The notes below the pieces were generated by a model. It saw only the letters and a program-made list of their open reading frames with translations. It was not told where the DNA came from and ran no database searches. Source: Bigelowiella natans CCMP2755 (Eukaryota > Cercozoa > Chlorarachniophyceae). Taken from it: a DNA stretch of 64,000 nucleotides. Where the stretch lies: the NCBI GenBank assembly GCA_000320545.1, contig ADNK01001197.1:173501-237500 (forward strand), written 5' to 3'. Below, piece after piece: positions 24,560 to 36,448 of the stretch. The position numbers and the translations under genes were made by a program. Position 1 is the stretch's first letter. Every line of letters begins with the position of its first letter.

Positions 24560-24927
24560 GTTGAAGAAAGGAACCTTAGACATCGAGTTGATGTTGGACG
24601 CAATGCAGCGGCCGTATGTCGATGCCTTGGAAAGTAGTAACAGGTTTTTCAGCTCCTCATAGTAAGGGAGAATAATAATAGATGTTGAAGTTTCAATACA
24701 AAACGAAATCCTATTTAAGAATACTATATACTCCTATCGTAAATGAGAAGATATACCTCTGATCCACATTTGGCATAAGCCTTGGCAAGACGAGAAACCA
24801 AGCTGCGGGGAGGTCCTGACGGCATTTACACTGCAAATCCAAACCTGATATCAAAAGAAAGTTTTTTGTCGGTAGGATTAACCAATATTTGGTTAGAGAA
24901 TGGCTACCCTAAGTGCAAGTCTCTCTC

Positions 24928-24968
<41 letters not shown>

Positions 24969-25393
24969 ATGCACTTGTTCGTGTGTTTACTTGCATATGT
25001 AGTGAGTTTAAACTGATGAACCCTACAATTTCCCCAGTACCGATGATGCTCTGGTATCGGGTGGCAAGGAGGCAGAGGAGGCAGAGGAGGCAGAGGAGGC
25101 AGAGGATGATGAGGAGGAGGAGTGGCGAAAGGACAATTGCTCTGGTTACGAGTACGAAGGTAAGTCGCACCCTTGATTATCCCCATGTTTTGCATCTTGC
25201 GACAACAACAAGAAGTAATAGTAATAGAAGTCGCATCCTTGATTATCCCCATGTTTTGCATCTTGCGACAACGACAACAACAGGAACAACAATACGGCCA
25301 AGCAATCACGTCGGGAGGGCCCGGCGAGGAGGCGCATGGTTGTGGAACGTCTTATTTCTTATCGAATTCAATTCTGTGTTAGATAATTGGTAA
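24560..25393 (+). CDS. unidentified acidic protein, 3' exons
   Basis: Three plus-strand exons fit with matching phases: 24560-24643 (LKKGTLDIELMLDAMQRPYV), 25038-25159 and 25284-25393, ending at a TAA at 25391-25393. The middle exon encodes a run of GluGluAla repeats followed by an acidic DDEEEE block and ends at a strong donor (GAAG|GTAAGT). The last exon encodes a basic segment (HVGRARRGG) and a hydrophobic end (WLWNVLFLIEF). The 5' exons are not located. The region 24780-24880 is also open and may be an alternative exon. A (CT)n tract (24930-24962) and a 66-bp tandem duplication occupy the introns. I do not recognise the family. Splice-phase agreement is the main support. Confidence 0.45.
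25162..25275 (+). repeat. 66-bp tandem duplication in an intron
   Basis: The block beginning AAGTCGCA(C/T)CCTTGATTAT at 25162 recurs at 25228 with one or two changes. It lies between exons of the acidic-protein gene. Confidence 0.9.
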
Positions 25394-25413
25394 CCTGTAT
25401 ACTTGTTGCGTAG

Positions 25414-26744
25414 TTGCGTGACGTCGTCGCCGTCTTCGTCACAGTGCTTCTCGCTGCACAAATCACAGCCCGCTCGACGACTCTTACAGGACGAGCGACG
25501 GCTGTGAGAGTAAGAGGAATCGGGAAACCTTTTGGAGCTAGTGTGGAAAGTTTGCTAAGCCTTCGAAAAAGACTCGAACGTAATAGAAAAATACTTAGTA
25601 AGTGCAGCAAGAACAGGGGCTCAGAGTGGAAGGATGCATCTACACACATAGAACCCTTGAAAACCCGACTGTTTGGAGCAATCGCAGCAAGACCCCAGGT
25701 ATACGAAAATTAATGGATATTTTTTGATTCCTCTTTATCTTATATATGTCATCATTGTAATTTCAACTTACTTGGTAATGCGAAAGCGAACCAAAAATAG
25801 CTCTAATTGCCGTGCGTGCTTGTTTGCAGGTTACGCAAGACATCCTTTCGGCAATCGAAAGCATTGAGAGAGAGGGGGGGCAATGCTCAGATTTTATGTC
25901 AATATCAGGCAGATGGTCATTGGTCTACTCAACTCAAACTACTACTTCATTCACTATGGCCCAATCGCAGCAGCAGCAGCAGGCACAGGACCTGATAGAT
26001 TCAGTCATTCAAGGCAGCACTGCAGCTTTGTATAGGTACCAGTTTGTTGAATAATTTTGTACGAGTAGTGATACTTGAATGGCACGGTCCTCCTCCTACC
26101 TTATATTACAAAACCAGGTTCTTCTTTAAGTTTGCCCCAGCCCTGGCTGGGGCACAGGAACAGGACCGAGACGAAGATCTACGAGACTTTTTCGGTGGAG
26201 GAGTAAAAAATGAACAGATTGTAGACATTGAGAAAGGTCTTGTGAGCAACAAGGTATTGTTTATCAATTTCTTATTAATTCAGTTTCATATTGCAAGTGT
26301 GCACATTTTTCCGTTCTCATGATTGTCATGCTGAACACTAAGGTTCAAGCTCGGTTTTCAAAGAACGGCCCTTCGCTAAAAATCAATGTCGTCGGAGAAT
26401 GCACACCATCAAATGATAGTATGAGCAATCTTCAGGTCATATTCACGGAATTCTCAGTTGAAATTCCATGGACGAGGTATTTCTTGGTGTGTGAAAATCC
26501 ATGTTTTTGTCAATGTACAATTTGTGCATGTACATGTGGTGTACCTTATTACACATGTGTCACAAATGCAATCAAAGATCTTCTTGTGCGTTTGGGCTGT
26601 GATGTTTTTAGAGTTGGGCTCGTGACTGTGCCATTGCCAAGGCCGCGAGGTGCCTTAGAGACAACTTTCTGTGATGAAAACTTGAGAATTTCTAGAGGAG
26701 GCAGAGGTGGAATCTTCGTTCTTAAGCGATTGCGGCCAAATTGA
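25414..26744 (+). CDS. PAP/fibrillin (plastid lipid-associated protein) with bipartite-like leader
   Basis: Fibrillins are plastid proteins of plastoglobules and thylakoids that bind or organise lipids. Exons 25414-25698, 25830-26035, 26118-26253, 26343-26476 and 26612-26744 join with matching phases into about 297 aa. The leader has a hydrophobic core (VVAVFVTVLLAAQ) followed by a basic Ser/Thr/Arg-rich stretch, the form of a signal peptide plus transit peptide. The mature part has the fibrillin start (LFGAIAARPQ...ILSAIESIE), SGRWSLVYST (family W-x-L-x-Y-S-T signature), IPWTR and the C-terminal DENLRISRGGRGGIFVL, close to the family consensus (DxxLRISRGxxGxLFVL). No ATG is present at the exon start: an in-frame stop sits directly before 25414, so a short upstream exon must supply the start codon. 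Confidence 0.85.
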
Positions 26745-27046
26745 TTCGAATGAGTCCTGTAATGAGCTGTAGCACTGCACAATTATGCGAGTTTGTGTTC
26801 ACGTGAATTGAAAATCGGGAGAGGCTGTGCATGTGTAGGGCTGATTTGCGCCACAGCGTACTGGTGTGTGTGTAGCCCAGCCGACAGGACATGACAATAA
26901 CACGCAGATTTGGGATTAGCTACTGCACGTGCAGATGCTGAATGCACTGTGAATCAAGCGTAGTATGGCCTACTGTGATGCTGTCTCTGCATTGTTAGCG
27001 CAGTCTAATGTGCTTTTTCAAAACTTGAAGTACACATGTCCACATT

Positions 27047-27127
27047 AGCGCTGTAGCCGCTGCATTGCATAGCTACATGAGGATAACCATTGAACAAATT
27101 TAATTGATTAATTACATCCGTCTTACA
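27047..27127 (+). repeat. 81-bp dispersed repeat, arm B
   Basis: It is nearly identical to the reverse complement of 23620-23700. Together the arms bracket 3.3 kb that contains the acidic-protein and fibrillin genes. Confidence 0.85.
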
Positions 27128-28734
27128 TGTATAGACATGTCTAACAAGTAGATGTGTCACAGTCTAGCAGTGTTCGTTTTGATCTCATTGTGATTTGCAA
27201 CATTGCGTGCAAGATGCACTGTCTAGCTATGCCACAACGTACTATAGGCGAAACCTGGGAATTTCACGGTTTCGCATGTTTCCTGCGATGCAAGAACTGA
27301 AGCAATGCAGCGGCACTGCATGATTTGTGTGAAAATATAAAAAAAAACACATTTTGGCTTGGTTCGAGAAAGAAAACTCAATTTTTGAATGTGCTCGAGG
27401 TCAATTTCTGACAAAATTTGCTTGAGGTCTGAAAAAAACGCAAAATTTCGAAGTCACTAAACCACGAAGTAAACTCAAAATTTCGCGCAGCTTTCTCATT
27501 TTCGTGATTGGTCATGCTTCACAAGTCCGTCAAACACAATAAACCTGTAACGAATTGCCAGAATGTGCATTTGGAAGCTTTTGCGCGCGACCAAGCGCGT
27601 CATGTGATGCAATGGACATTGGATTTGCTCGCATTTCTTTGAAATTTTTCGTGCACATCACATTTGGTCAAACGCACACGCAAAAGCATTCAAAATGTGG
27701 CAGAGAACAAACGCGCAGCGTGCATCCGCTGCACAACGGGTGTGAATTTTCACACTTTGAGGCCTTGAAAATGGACATTTTGGTTAACATTTCGGTCATT
27801 TTTTCAGGTTTGGCCATCGGACAAGTTCTGATGACTTTTCTTTGACTAACTGCAACTGCCCGCTGCTTCAAAGCGCTGCACTGTTCACAACCCCATCGTT
27901 GCCGGGTTTGACGGACTTGTGTTGACAGGTGCTCCTGGCTGTCCATGTCAGGATGGTCATGTGCTCACGTGGTGTTTTCAGGTTCACTTTTTGATCGTGC
28001 GTGGCCGCACTAGATCGCACTGAGCATTGTCAGAATTTTCGGCCTTTTTTGGCTCCGTCTCCTAGAATGCTTGCATCGCCTACTTGTGGCTAGCACAACT
28101 AGCTATGCTACGCTGCTCAACATCAGAACAGCTCAATTAGACTTGGACTTGCGAATTCACCAATTTCTGTGTCCAGCGCGCACGGCTAGACGGTGCTGAT
28201 GTTGTGCTTTGCACATCTGTCTACTGTGCATGATGCGCGCCAGCTGTAGCTCCACAACTAGATGCGTGCTTGCACTACACAACACGTAGTGCTGTGTCTC
28301 ATCTACACTCACAGCTGTTGGTGGAGCGCACATCCATGCGTACTGTAGACATTTACGACGACAAGCTGTGCCAACATTGATCCATTCTAGTGCGTGCTAC
28401 ACAGTGATAGTTGCTAGGTTGCGGCAGTTCCAGTGAACCGATTGTTTTCTGTACCGATCGCTTATTGTGCATGCATCGTTGCGACACAAGTACATGTAGG
28501 AACACCCTGCATGTTCACTCTCCGCCGACGTGCATGTTCATCATGTGTGTTAGTTTGGAGATACACTGCATGCACATACAAATACTACCCGCAAGCAAGG
28601 TGCATGCCCATAGCTAAATAGTAGCGTAACATGTACGTATGCAACTTGAAGGAGCGTGTGTGAACATAGTGAACACGTAGATCCACTTTTACATAATATA
28701 TACCTATACTTACACCTGCCAGCCTACGGCGATG

Positions 28735-28785
28735 CACACTCACACACTCACACACTCACACACTCACACACACACACACACACAC

Positions 28786-28831
<46 letters not shown>
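28735..28831. repeat. (CACACT)n-(CA)n-(TA)n compound microsatellite
   Basis: About five CACACT units, then a CA run (to about 28785), then about 43 bp of TA (28788-28831). Confidence 0.95.
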
Positions 28832-28834
<3 letters not shown>

Positions 28835-28877
28835 AACGTTTTTAATCATTTTCCAGACATTACCATACGCCCTAGAA

Positions 28878-29204
28878 CTAACTCTTTCGCTTCTTCGCCT
28901 GAGTGTCATTCGGAGCTAACTGCTCTAGTCTGAAGGCATTGCGTACTTTTTGAAACAAGAAATAAATAACGTAACATAGAGCCACCACTGCGAGGACATC
29001 TTCCCCATCGAGAACCTTTCCATTGAAACAGAAAACCATCAAATCCTGACGCACTTGTTGTTGTCGTACCACTCATATCCATAATGTTTGATGAGCATGC
29101 TGCACATAGAAGATCGCTATGCTTACCCTGACAGTTCCTGGATCGTCTGCGCTCATCAAAATGATCTGATTCCAATCTTATTGAAGAATATGTGGCAGTA
29201 GCCA
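28878..29204 (-). CDS. small single-pass membrane protein, unidentified (3' exons)
   Basis: Two minus-strand exons join in phase 1. The first runs from about 29204 to 29127 (RLESDHFDERRRSRNC), with donor CAGG|GTAAGC. The second runs 29071-28878, to a TAG stop. The second exon encodes a hydrophobic segment (VLAVVALCYVIYFLF) flanked by polar sequence and a basic tail (KKRKS). The visible product is about 90 aa. No ATG opens the first exon: an AG precedes it, so another upstream exon is likely. I do not recognise the family. The phase match and the clean membrane segment argue that it is real. Confidence 0.45.
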
Positions 29205-29688
29205 CTACACAAACCTAGGGAGAACTTTGGGGAGGGATGGGGGAATGCGTAGTCTGTGATTAGTGGACGGGAGTTCGTTGCAAGATGTTTGGCTTCCTCC
29301 CTAGACTATTTAAGTATCTTGCTTCCTTAACTTCTTGCCTCCTCTATGCTACATTATGAAAGGAGCAGATCCCACCACTTGTTTTGTTCGATGTTCTTCC
29401 TCCAAGTCCTTTCCCCTCCCCCTGGACTAGATCTATCACCGACACGGAAGAAGAAGGAGAAGAAAATTGCCATCCAATTCGCATTTAGGACTAGACTTTC
29501 CTCAGCATAATTGTCCTCCTATTTGTATGTACGACAAAACTAATCTGATACCTTTTAAAATACCCACACATCCTCCCGCCAAATTTCAATCGTTCCAATT
29601 TCTTTTCTTCGTTTTCCCGCTCGCGGGATTAGGGGCAAACCTTAATATCGATATTACTGACAGAACATTTATTGAGAATATATAAAGG
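29205..29688. promoter_or_regulatory. intergenic region between divergent small genes
   Basis: About 480 bp separates the minus-strand membrane protein exons from the plus-strand RNase H2C start. It should hold the RNase H2C promoter and a missing 5' exon of the minus-strand gene. No specific element is recognised. Confidence 0.35.
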
Positions 29689-30468
29689 ATGCCTGTAGCT
29701 CTGCATCGATTGCCATGCAGTATTAAATACAGAGGAGAGGCAAGAGTTACGAATTTCTTCAAAGTTACGGAGGAGAGTAAATCTGACTCATCCTGCGAAC
29801 AGGATGGGGGAAAGTTCGAAACTAAAAATGGTTCGCAGAAACCAAAATTTAAAAGTCAGTTTCAAGGTCAGCGTCTGGAAGGTTACAAAGTAAAGCTGGA
29901 AGATATTGGAACTGGTGCTCACAATGAATTTAAAAAAAACAAGTGGAAACCCATCTCGTTTCAACTTTTGCGGTGCATTTTGCTGCAATTTTGTCAATCT
30001 CCTAATGTCACTTTCTCATGTAAATCTCATCTACAATTTCTGTCTACAGAAATTCATGAGTTTCCTAAATCTTCTTAAAATTAGGGTTAATTGTCGAATC
30101 TCAGGGAGATTGCATTGAATCTGTTCAAGCCGAGCAATCGCCACTAAAAGTATAACTGCGAATAGTTACCCAATTCTAAGTTATTATTTTTCTTTCAAAA
30201 TAATTTGTTTGAACGTTTTTAGGTGATCAATCAGTTCAATAACTTTATTCTCTGGAATCGCACTCTAGAATCTGGGATACATGATAATTTAAGGCAATCT
30301 GTGGAAGATTGGCCTGCAATTGCAAATTTGGTGCGTATCCCTCCAAACCCATTCGAACTTTCGAACTTTATACACCTCATGCTCTAACGTGTATATTTAC
30401 TTCATCATATTTTCCAGATCATTTATGGATTTTATGTTGATTTAATTTACAGGTACATGATCCGATAG
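29689..30468 (+). CDS. RNASEH2C: ribonuclease H2 subunit C (non-catalytic)
   Basis: RNase H2C is the structural subunit of the trimeric enzyme that removes ribonucleotides and RNA-DNA hybrids in the nucleus. Four exons match in phase: 29689-29914 (ATG), 30085-30149, 30223-30330 and 30418-30468. They total 450 bp, encoding 149 aa, close to the usual size. The opening HRLPCSIKYRGEARVTNFF matches the family start (LPC.I.Y.G.A.V..YF), followed by FQGQRLEGYKV, then IGTGLIVES across the first intron, FNNFILWNR, and a final W..IA segment. The last exon ends in a slightly unusual hydrophobic tail (IIYGFYVDLIY). Alternative donors near 29892 were considered and fit less well. Confidence 0.85.
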
Positions 30469-31300
30469 AGTAGGGATATCCAACGTCCCAACGCAAAATG
30501 TAAGCATTATGGAACAACTAACAATGAATAGTGCGTGCACTCTGCACTGCTACCTAATGAGATTCCAATGTTCTAACACAATGATGTGCACTAGTGTACC
30601 CTATCACCGTTAGTTGGCAGTGCATCTAGCATTTATCATTATACTAGTATACATTAAAGTAGCTTCAATTTGTTCTCCACAACGTTATCCATAGCGCGTA
30701 CGTGGATCGCTTAAATGATTGCCGAATTCTGAAACAATCTTTGATAAATTCTGGCGCTGTTATGGGGCCGCGAATCACACTAGCACAACAATGTATATCG
30801 TACGTCCATGCCTAGATGTAGCCACGCACGCTATAGCTCTAGTAGATAGCACGTGCAACAATAAAGAATGAATGAAGTCAGAAGCAAGTGTAGCTAGCTA
30901 GCTAGATAGCGTGCGTGTAGCTAACAATGCGCAGCACTACAAGACTTCGACTATTTTTTTAGTAACAACAAGCGCTTATAATGCAGGCGACTTTGTCTAG
31001 CTAGTTGTGCATATGCGGATCAATTATCATGTGGCACCACTTTAACATCGTAACGCCACGAACTGGTGAGTCACGACACATATGAGAAACAGTTGTTCTA
31101 GCAGTGTTGTGCGTGACAGCTGCCATACTACGTGCGCATTGCCCCGCGCGTTAGCACACAGCCTAGATAGCGCATACTAAACTAGCATATGCGCTGCCTC
31201 AGGTGTAGTCTGTACGCTGTACGTTGAAATAGAAGTATAAGATTTATGCGTGCACATATCGACTTGCTACACAATATCTAGAATATAAGCACACACGCTG

Positions 31301-31342
<42 letters not shown>

Positions 31343-31550
31343 GCTAACACACATTTAGACGCTGTGGAAACATGCACAAATCTGATTCCAGGCCAATGGT
31401 ATTTGATACAGTAATCGTTTTCTTTCTGCGACGTCCATATGAAGATCATTTTCCCTTGCCACCGTTGCCACCATTCATCATCTTTTCAAATAAATAATAG
31501 TAAATCTCAAATTGAATACGAATTTAAACAAATAACCTGCTGCTGTTTTT
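30469..31550. other. intergenic region, repeat-flavoured
   Basis: No coding exon is supported. The segment 30480-31260 is rich in CTAG, GCGCGT and TGCACG words, like the other repeat islands. A (CA)n tract lies at about 31299-31340. The 3' UTR of RNase H2C should lie at the left. Confidence 0.45.
31299..31340. repeat. (CA)n microsatellite
   Basis: About 20 uninterrupted CA units. Confidence 0.95.
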
Positions 31551-31559
31551 TCATATTCT

Positions 31560-32776
31560 TATTCGACAGAGAAAGTTGATATTGATGATTTTTGTAAGCC
31601 GCCATCTGAAATTGACGAAATAGTTAGCACTCTGGCGACTAACGATGAGAAAGGATCTACTACCGCTACGACTACTACTGTTGCTACTACTCCTACTACT
31701 GCTGCTGCTGCTGCTGCTGCCGCTGCTGCTACTACCAGTAGATGCTGATATTGAAGTTGTTGAAAAGTCATCCCACTTCCCTGTCAAAGAAACCATAATC
31801 GTAATGCATTCAATAAATGAAAAACAAGTACTCAACACGCACCATGGCCTGAAGCTGCTGCTTTTGTGCTTGAAGAAGGGCTTGAGACATAAGAGCTTGC
31901 TGGGAGAACATATATTGAAATAAGAAAACCGAAAACAGATTTTTCAAGGATATTTAAGTACCTGCGACTGTAATTGCGGGGACATCTTAACAAGGCTGCG
32001 ACAAACAAATATGCAAAAATAACATATTTGGAGGGTTAGAAAATGCTATGATAGATAATGCTGTGATTATAAATTAAAGAAAATAGAGGGGTAGGGTGGT
32101 AACAACTTATTGTAAGCAGGGGGAAGGACAGTCTGTGCTTTAGCAGTCCCTGCAAGCATGTTATTCTGTTGTTGTTGTTGCGATTGGCCAACTCCACGTA
32201 ACAAAATGTTTTGGCTTGAAGTAGCTGAATTGGCCATAGCCTAAAATTTTAAAGAAAACACACACAATACATACAAAGTTAAACAAAATCAAACATGCAT
32301 CATCACATGGCTACTATCACCACCTGCTGTCGTTGCTGTGCTAGCATCTGCTGGGGATTTTTGAACATGTTCATTTGTAGAGCAGCGGAAGCAGCAATTG
32401 ATGTTCCACGGTTTACTGCTGAACCTTATAATATAATAATAGGAGAAAAAAATAAAAATAAAAAGAGGAAGTTGACAAGAAAGTTTCATCATCATCATCA
32501 TCGTCATCATCATCATCCCAACATCACTTTCATTGCTGAAAGAGGTAGGTCACCTAAAAAGGAGATTTTTGTCTATATTTCTAATTGGATGTCATGTTCA
32601 CCTGGTTGAGTGGATGTGCGACTGATGGCACTACTCTTCGATTGTTTGCTACGTGCCGCCGCTGCCATTGTGAAGCCATTGTTTGTTTGAGGATTTGCAG
32701 CATTCTGACCCGTATGTTGCTGTTGCTGATGATGATGAGTTGCCAAATTGAAAGCAGCAGCTTGGTGGGCCTGGTG

Positions 32777-32853
<77 letters not shown>

Positions 32854-33403
32854 TCTTTTGTGCAGCAGTCACTTTAGATGAACTGTATCGCCTAATATGC
32901 AAACGGACAAGAATACACATGATGACGACGATGACAATAACGTTGACGAAGACACCAAGTATTCGCTTATATTGTAGCAAACTCAACACAGGAGGAAAGA
33001 TATGTGCATAAATAATGATGATGATGATGAGCACTTGATGTCGGTTACCTCGCCTTAGACTTTGAATCAGTGGCCGTCGAAGTCGTAGACATCTGTACGT
33101 GTGTGCATTGTGTGTGGTAAGAAAAAGAGAAAGGAAGGGGAAAGGAGGGGGAAAGAGGAACAAATGGAGGATAACAGGGGGTGGGTGGGATATGTGAACT
33201 GCTGTATAAAATATAGATGCTATATGCGGCAGTAAGTGGGTGGGATATGTGAACTGCTGTATAAAATATAGATGCTATATGCGGCAGTAAGATTCTGGAA
33301 ATGTTAGCAGCCAAAGCATATGTGAGTTACAATTTTTAATTTGATAGGTGGTCAGTGGGTGATGTTTAGCAGTTAGTGAAAGCTACTTTTGTTGTTCTTT
33401 TTA

Positions 33404-33439
<36 letters not shown>

Positions 33440-35850
33440 TGGAAGAATTTGAAAGGCTGCTATTAGACTTGAAAATTATAGCTTGCTGTCTTGATTGCGC
33501 TGAAGATTTTGGGAGCATACTAGAGTCTTGTCGGCTACTTGATCAAACAAAAACAACAACAACAACAACGACGAGTACAGTACTAACTTGAGTAGCTGCG
33601 TGAAAGGAGAGGTTAGCACTAATTATTATTATTACTACTACTATTTATTACCTTTGAGCATTTGCCCATCGGTAGGCCCCCCCAGTCTTACCCAGAGCAT
33701 GCAAGCCATTTGGCTGCTGCTGAGGCCGTACTTGTGAGGTAGGCGTTTTCGTTCCCATGTCTTTTTGCGATTGTTGCATCTTGTTGTTTCCAACTTTTGC
33801 CCCCTTGGGTACCTGCTAGAAGCAGCAGCAGTAGTAGTAGTAGTAGTAGTAGTAGGAATGGCAGTTTTGGAGATGCGTGATTAACAATTATTACTCTACT
33901 TTCGAGTTTATATGCACAGCAGCAGCAGCAGTAGTAACAACAATCATTTGATAACGATATTGATGATGTTATTATTATTATTATTATTATCATTATTAGT
34001 CTAACCACCTGCTTTTGCCCAGCAAGCCATTTTTCTAGCATGACAGGGTCTCTGAGCAGTTTGCCGTGAATGGCCGCTGGAATATCGTTCTTAGTGTAAT
34101 AGACCATCGAAGCTTGACGGAACAAATATCTGGATGGATTGGAAAAGGCACACTCCTTGGACACCTTCTTCATTCTTCTCAGAAGTTCCAGAGTTGGATG
34201 CATCTTTGCTCGAGGCCGAGGTGTAAACATGTGAGGCTGTGATGATTCAGGATGATACTTTGCCATATGTGCCCTTCTCCTATCTTCCGTAGTAGCAGCA
34301 GCAGCAGTAGCAGCAGTTTCCCCGCATCCAAATGAAGAAGAAGAAGTAATAGTAGTAGATGTAGGCGTGGTCCCCGAGAAGTAGTCAATCATCTTATCTT
34401 CTGTGTTATTCCTCCATACTTTAGGAGTAATATTATTATTTTTTTGACGTCCTCCTGTCCTCATGAGAGTGGAGAGGCTGCTTTCTGATGGAGGTTGTGT
34501 GGTGGGGACATAACGCTTGTATATTCGTTTGGATCTGGTAGGCTTCATAGCAATACGCATCTCATCACGTGTGAGTCGTCGGGTCAAATTAGTTTTGAGG
34601 TTGTAACTTGCGACAGTCGCTGCCTGCAGCACTCGAGGAGAAGGCTCGAAGCTCACTTGCGGTCCACAAACCATGAGAAGCTTCTCTTCAAACGCTTGAC
34701 ACACCTTCAAGAATGCCTCTTCATCTTTAATGTGCCTTCCTTGATTGGACATGTTAGAGCGATATTGGGATGCAAGAAGCAACGAATCGCTGAGGATGTT
34801 ATAACCAGTAGGTTTGAGGAGAATGCGCCTTCTTATAACGTTCTTGTAGTTTCTCGTAACATGTCTGTAGTCGTGGATTTCTGCAATAAGACAACCATTG
34901 TAGAACTTTATTGGAAGCTCTTGCATCAAATTCTCAAAGAAGCTCGGAATTTCCCCGGCGTCAACTGCTTGCAGGAATATCCTGTTTTGGAGGCTGTATT
35001 TGTGGAAATTTTTGTCCCTTGAGTTCACAGTAAAACCTCCTTGGTACAAATGTAAAATGAGCGAGGCCTTTAAATCGTTTCCCATTCTATCGATTGCAAA
35101 TGCAGAGTCGCCATGTAGATCGGAAAAAAGCTGAGTTTTGGATGCCAGGTTGAGCTGCAGCTGGTGTCTAGAAAGTTTAGCCTCGAATGACTGTTTCTTC
35201 TCTCCAGGAGATAGGCCATAGCGCAACCAGCTCGGTTTCTTTTTTGCATACAATTCCGTAAATCGTGCTCGTGTTTGGACACGATCATTTTCCCTCAGCC
35301 AGTTAAATAATTCTGCCGGAGTAAAGGGACCGCGGCGGTATGGATCAATCGCCCTTTTCGTGGCTTGAAGTTGCTGATCTATAAATCTCTTCACCGCATT
35401 TTGATCCTTATTGCTCATTGCTTTCTTGACATTAATTATCTCCGTAATGTTAACGAACATCGAGGGGGGAGGGGAACGTGGGCCTGAGCTAGTGGATGAT
35501 GGGGTAGAGAGGCTGCTTTTTGATGAGTGCTTTTTAGCAGCTTTATTCGAGCCTACTATCGTAGACATTGACTTCGTGTTTCTAGGTCTTCCGCGAACAA
35601 GTCCTTTTTTCACTTTTGATTCTATAAATCTCCCGCGCTTACGCTTGATACCTGTTGGGAACACCTCGTGAATGCTTTCGTTGGTTTGAGTACTGCACTA
35701 ATGAATAATAATATGCAACAAGAACAGTTTTCTACTTTTTACTAATTGGGAGGAGAACCTTTTTTTCTAATCTGGAATGTGACAGGTGGAGCTCCCTGCC
35801 TCATGGCCTTGCTCCGCGCAGCAACTGCGGCCTTTTGCATCTAGAAATTA
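31560..35850 (-). CDS. SPT20-like subunit of the SAGA coactivator, with Q/A-rich C-terminus
   Basis: SPT20 is a structural subunit of the SAGA histone acetyltransferase complex. The main minus-strand exon runs from about 35697 to 34009 (donor AAGCAG|GTGGTT). It holds a basic N-terminus and an Spt20-type domain at about 35070-34860, including PIKFYNGCLIAEIHDYR, the hallmark strand of the family. A likely 5' exon at about 35843-35770 begins MQKAAVAARS. Downstream exons include 33815-33652, about 33090-33047, about 32891-32607 (a Gln-Ala repeat, then polyalanine, then His/Gln), about 32430-32325, 32240-32115 and smaller ones to about 31,700. They are rich in Gln, Met, Ala and Asn, as in SPT20 tails. 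Exon borders after 33,650 and the stop codon are approximate. Polyalanine is encoded by a GCA/GCC run at 32779-32815. Confidence 0.75.
33178..33295 (+). repeat. tandem duplication (about 55 bp unit) in an SPT20 intron
   Basis: The block GGGTGGGATATGTGAACTGC ... CTATATGCGGCAGTAAG occurs twice in succession (from about 33182 and again from about 33237). It lies in an intron. Confidence 0.9.
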
Positions 35851-35941
35851 AAATTTGATGTTATAATAGCTAGAGATTGTTTCATGTAGTTATAGAAGAA
35901 GGGCATTGTTAACCGGTTTCCTCTTTCTTCTTATGTTTCAG

Positions 35942-36057
35942 GGGCGCAAGAGGCCAACAATGAGGTGTACCGTTCTGGAGAGCTGAAATGCAAGGGGACT
36001 CGAGCGGAGTCCCTTGTTGTCTGTCTGGCCCTTCTGAATCAATATTCAAAGAAATGA
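35942..36057 (+). CDS. orphan coding-like terminal exon
   Basis: After an acceptor (TTTCAG ending at 35941) there is an open plus-strand frame ending at TGA 36055-36057. It encodes EVYRSGELKCKGTRAESLVV with clean, non-repetitive composition. No upstream plus-strand exon can be placed, because the region to the left is occupied by the 5' part of the SPT20 gene on the opposite strand. It may be part of an unseen gene or a gene fragment. Confidence 0.25.
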
Positions 36058-36315
36058 AGGACATTTTTCGTGTAAGACAACCATTTCTTTACGGTCTTAT
36101 TATTTATTTACTAATTTAATAATTTACAATCAGGTTGTTGTTGTTGCTGCTGTTGTTATCATCATCAGTCATCATCGACACAGAAGAAGAAGAGAAAGAA
36201 CAGCAAAAGCTTAAAGTGAAGAGATTGATGGAAATTAATGGTATGATTTTTAAACTTATATATGAGTGAACATAAGTTGGGCAAGTATTCAATGATACTA
36301 CTACTCTCAATACAA

Positions 36316-36324
36316 CAACAACAA

Positions 36325-36355
<31 letters not shown>

Positions 36356-36358
36356 GAC
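36316..36358. repeat. (CAA)n microsatellite
   Basis: About 14 CAA units with small interruptions. A neighbouring CTA/ACC triplet tract extends to about 36,402. Confidence 0.9.
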
Positions 36359-36448
36359 AAAGGAACTGCTACAACTACTACTACCACTACCACTACTAGT
36401 AGACAACTAACAACGGGGGAGGATTTACTTGCTTGGGGCACTTGATGG

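Larger units (their letters stand above)
26745..28877. other. intergenic region, repeat-rich
   Basis: No supportable gene. It contains arm B of the 81-bp inverted repeat, an AAAATTT-rich segment at 27350-27500, and stretches of CTAGC/GCATGC-rich sequence (28060-28620) like other repeat islands here. Several GTTT/CACACGC blocks look like decayed transposon sequence but I could not define ends. Confidence 0.45.

Noticed and set aside
24893-25309. Minus-strand frames with Leu-Cys repeats and Arg-Glu runs
   Set aside because: Produced by the (CT)n tract and the GAGGCA repeats of the plus-strand acidic protein.
32585-33011. Plus-strand frames with poly-Cys or polyalanine runs
   Set aside because: They are the other strand of the CAG/GCA triplet repeats in the SPT20 tail.
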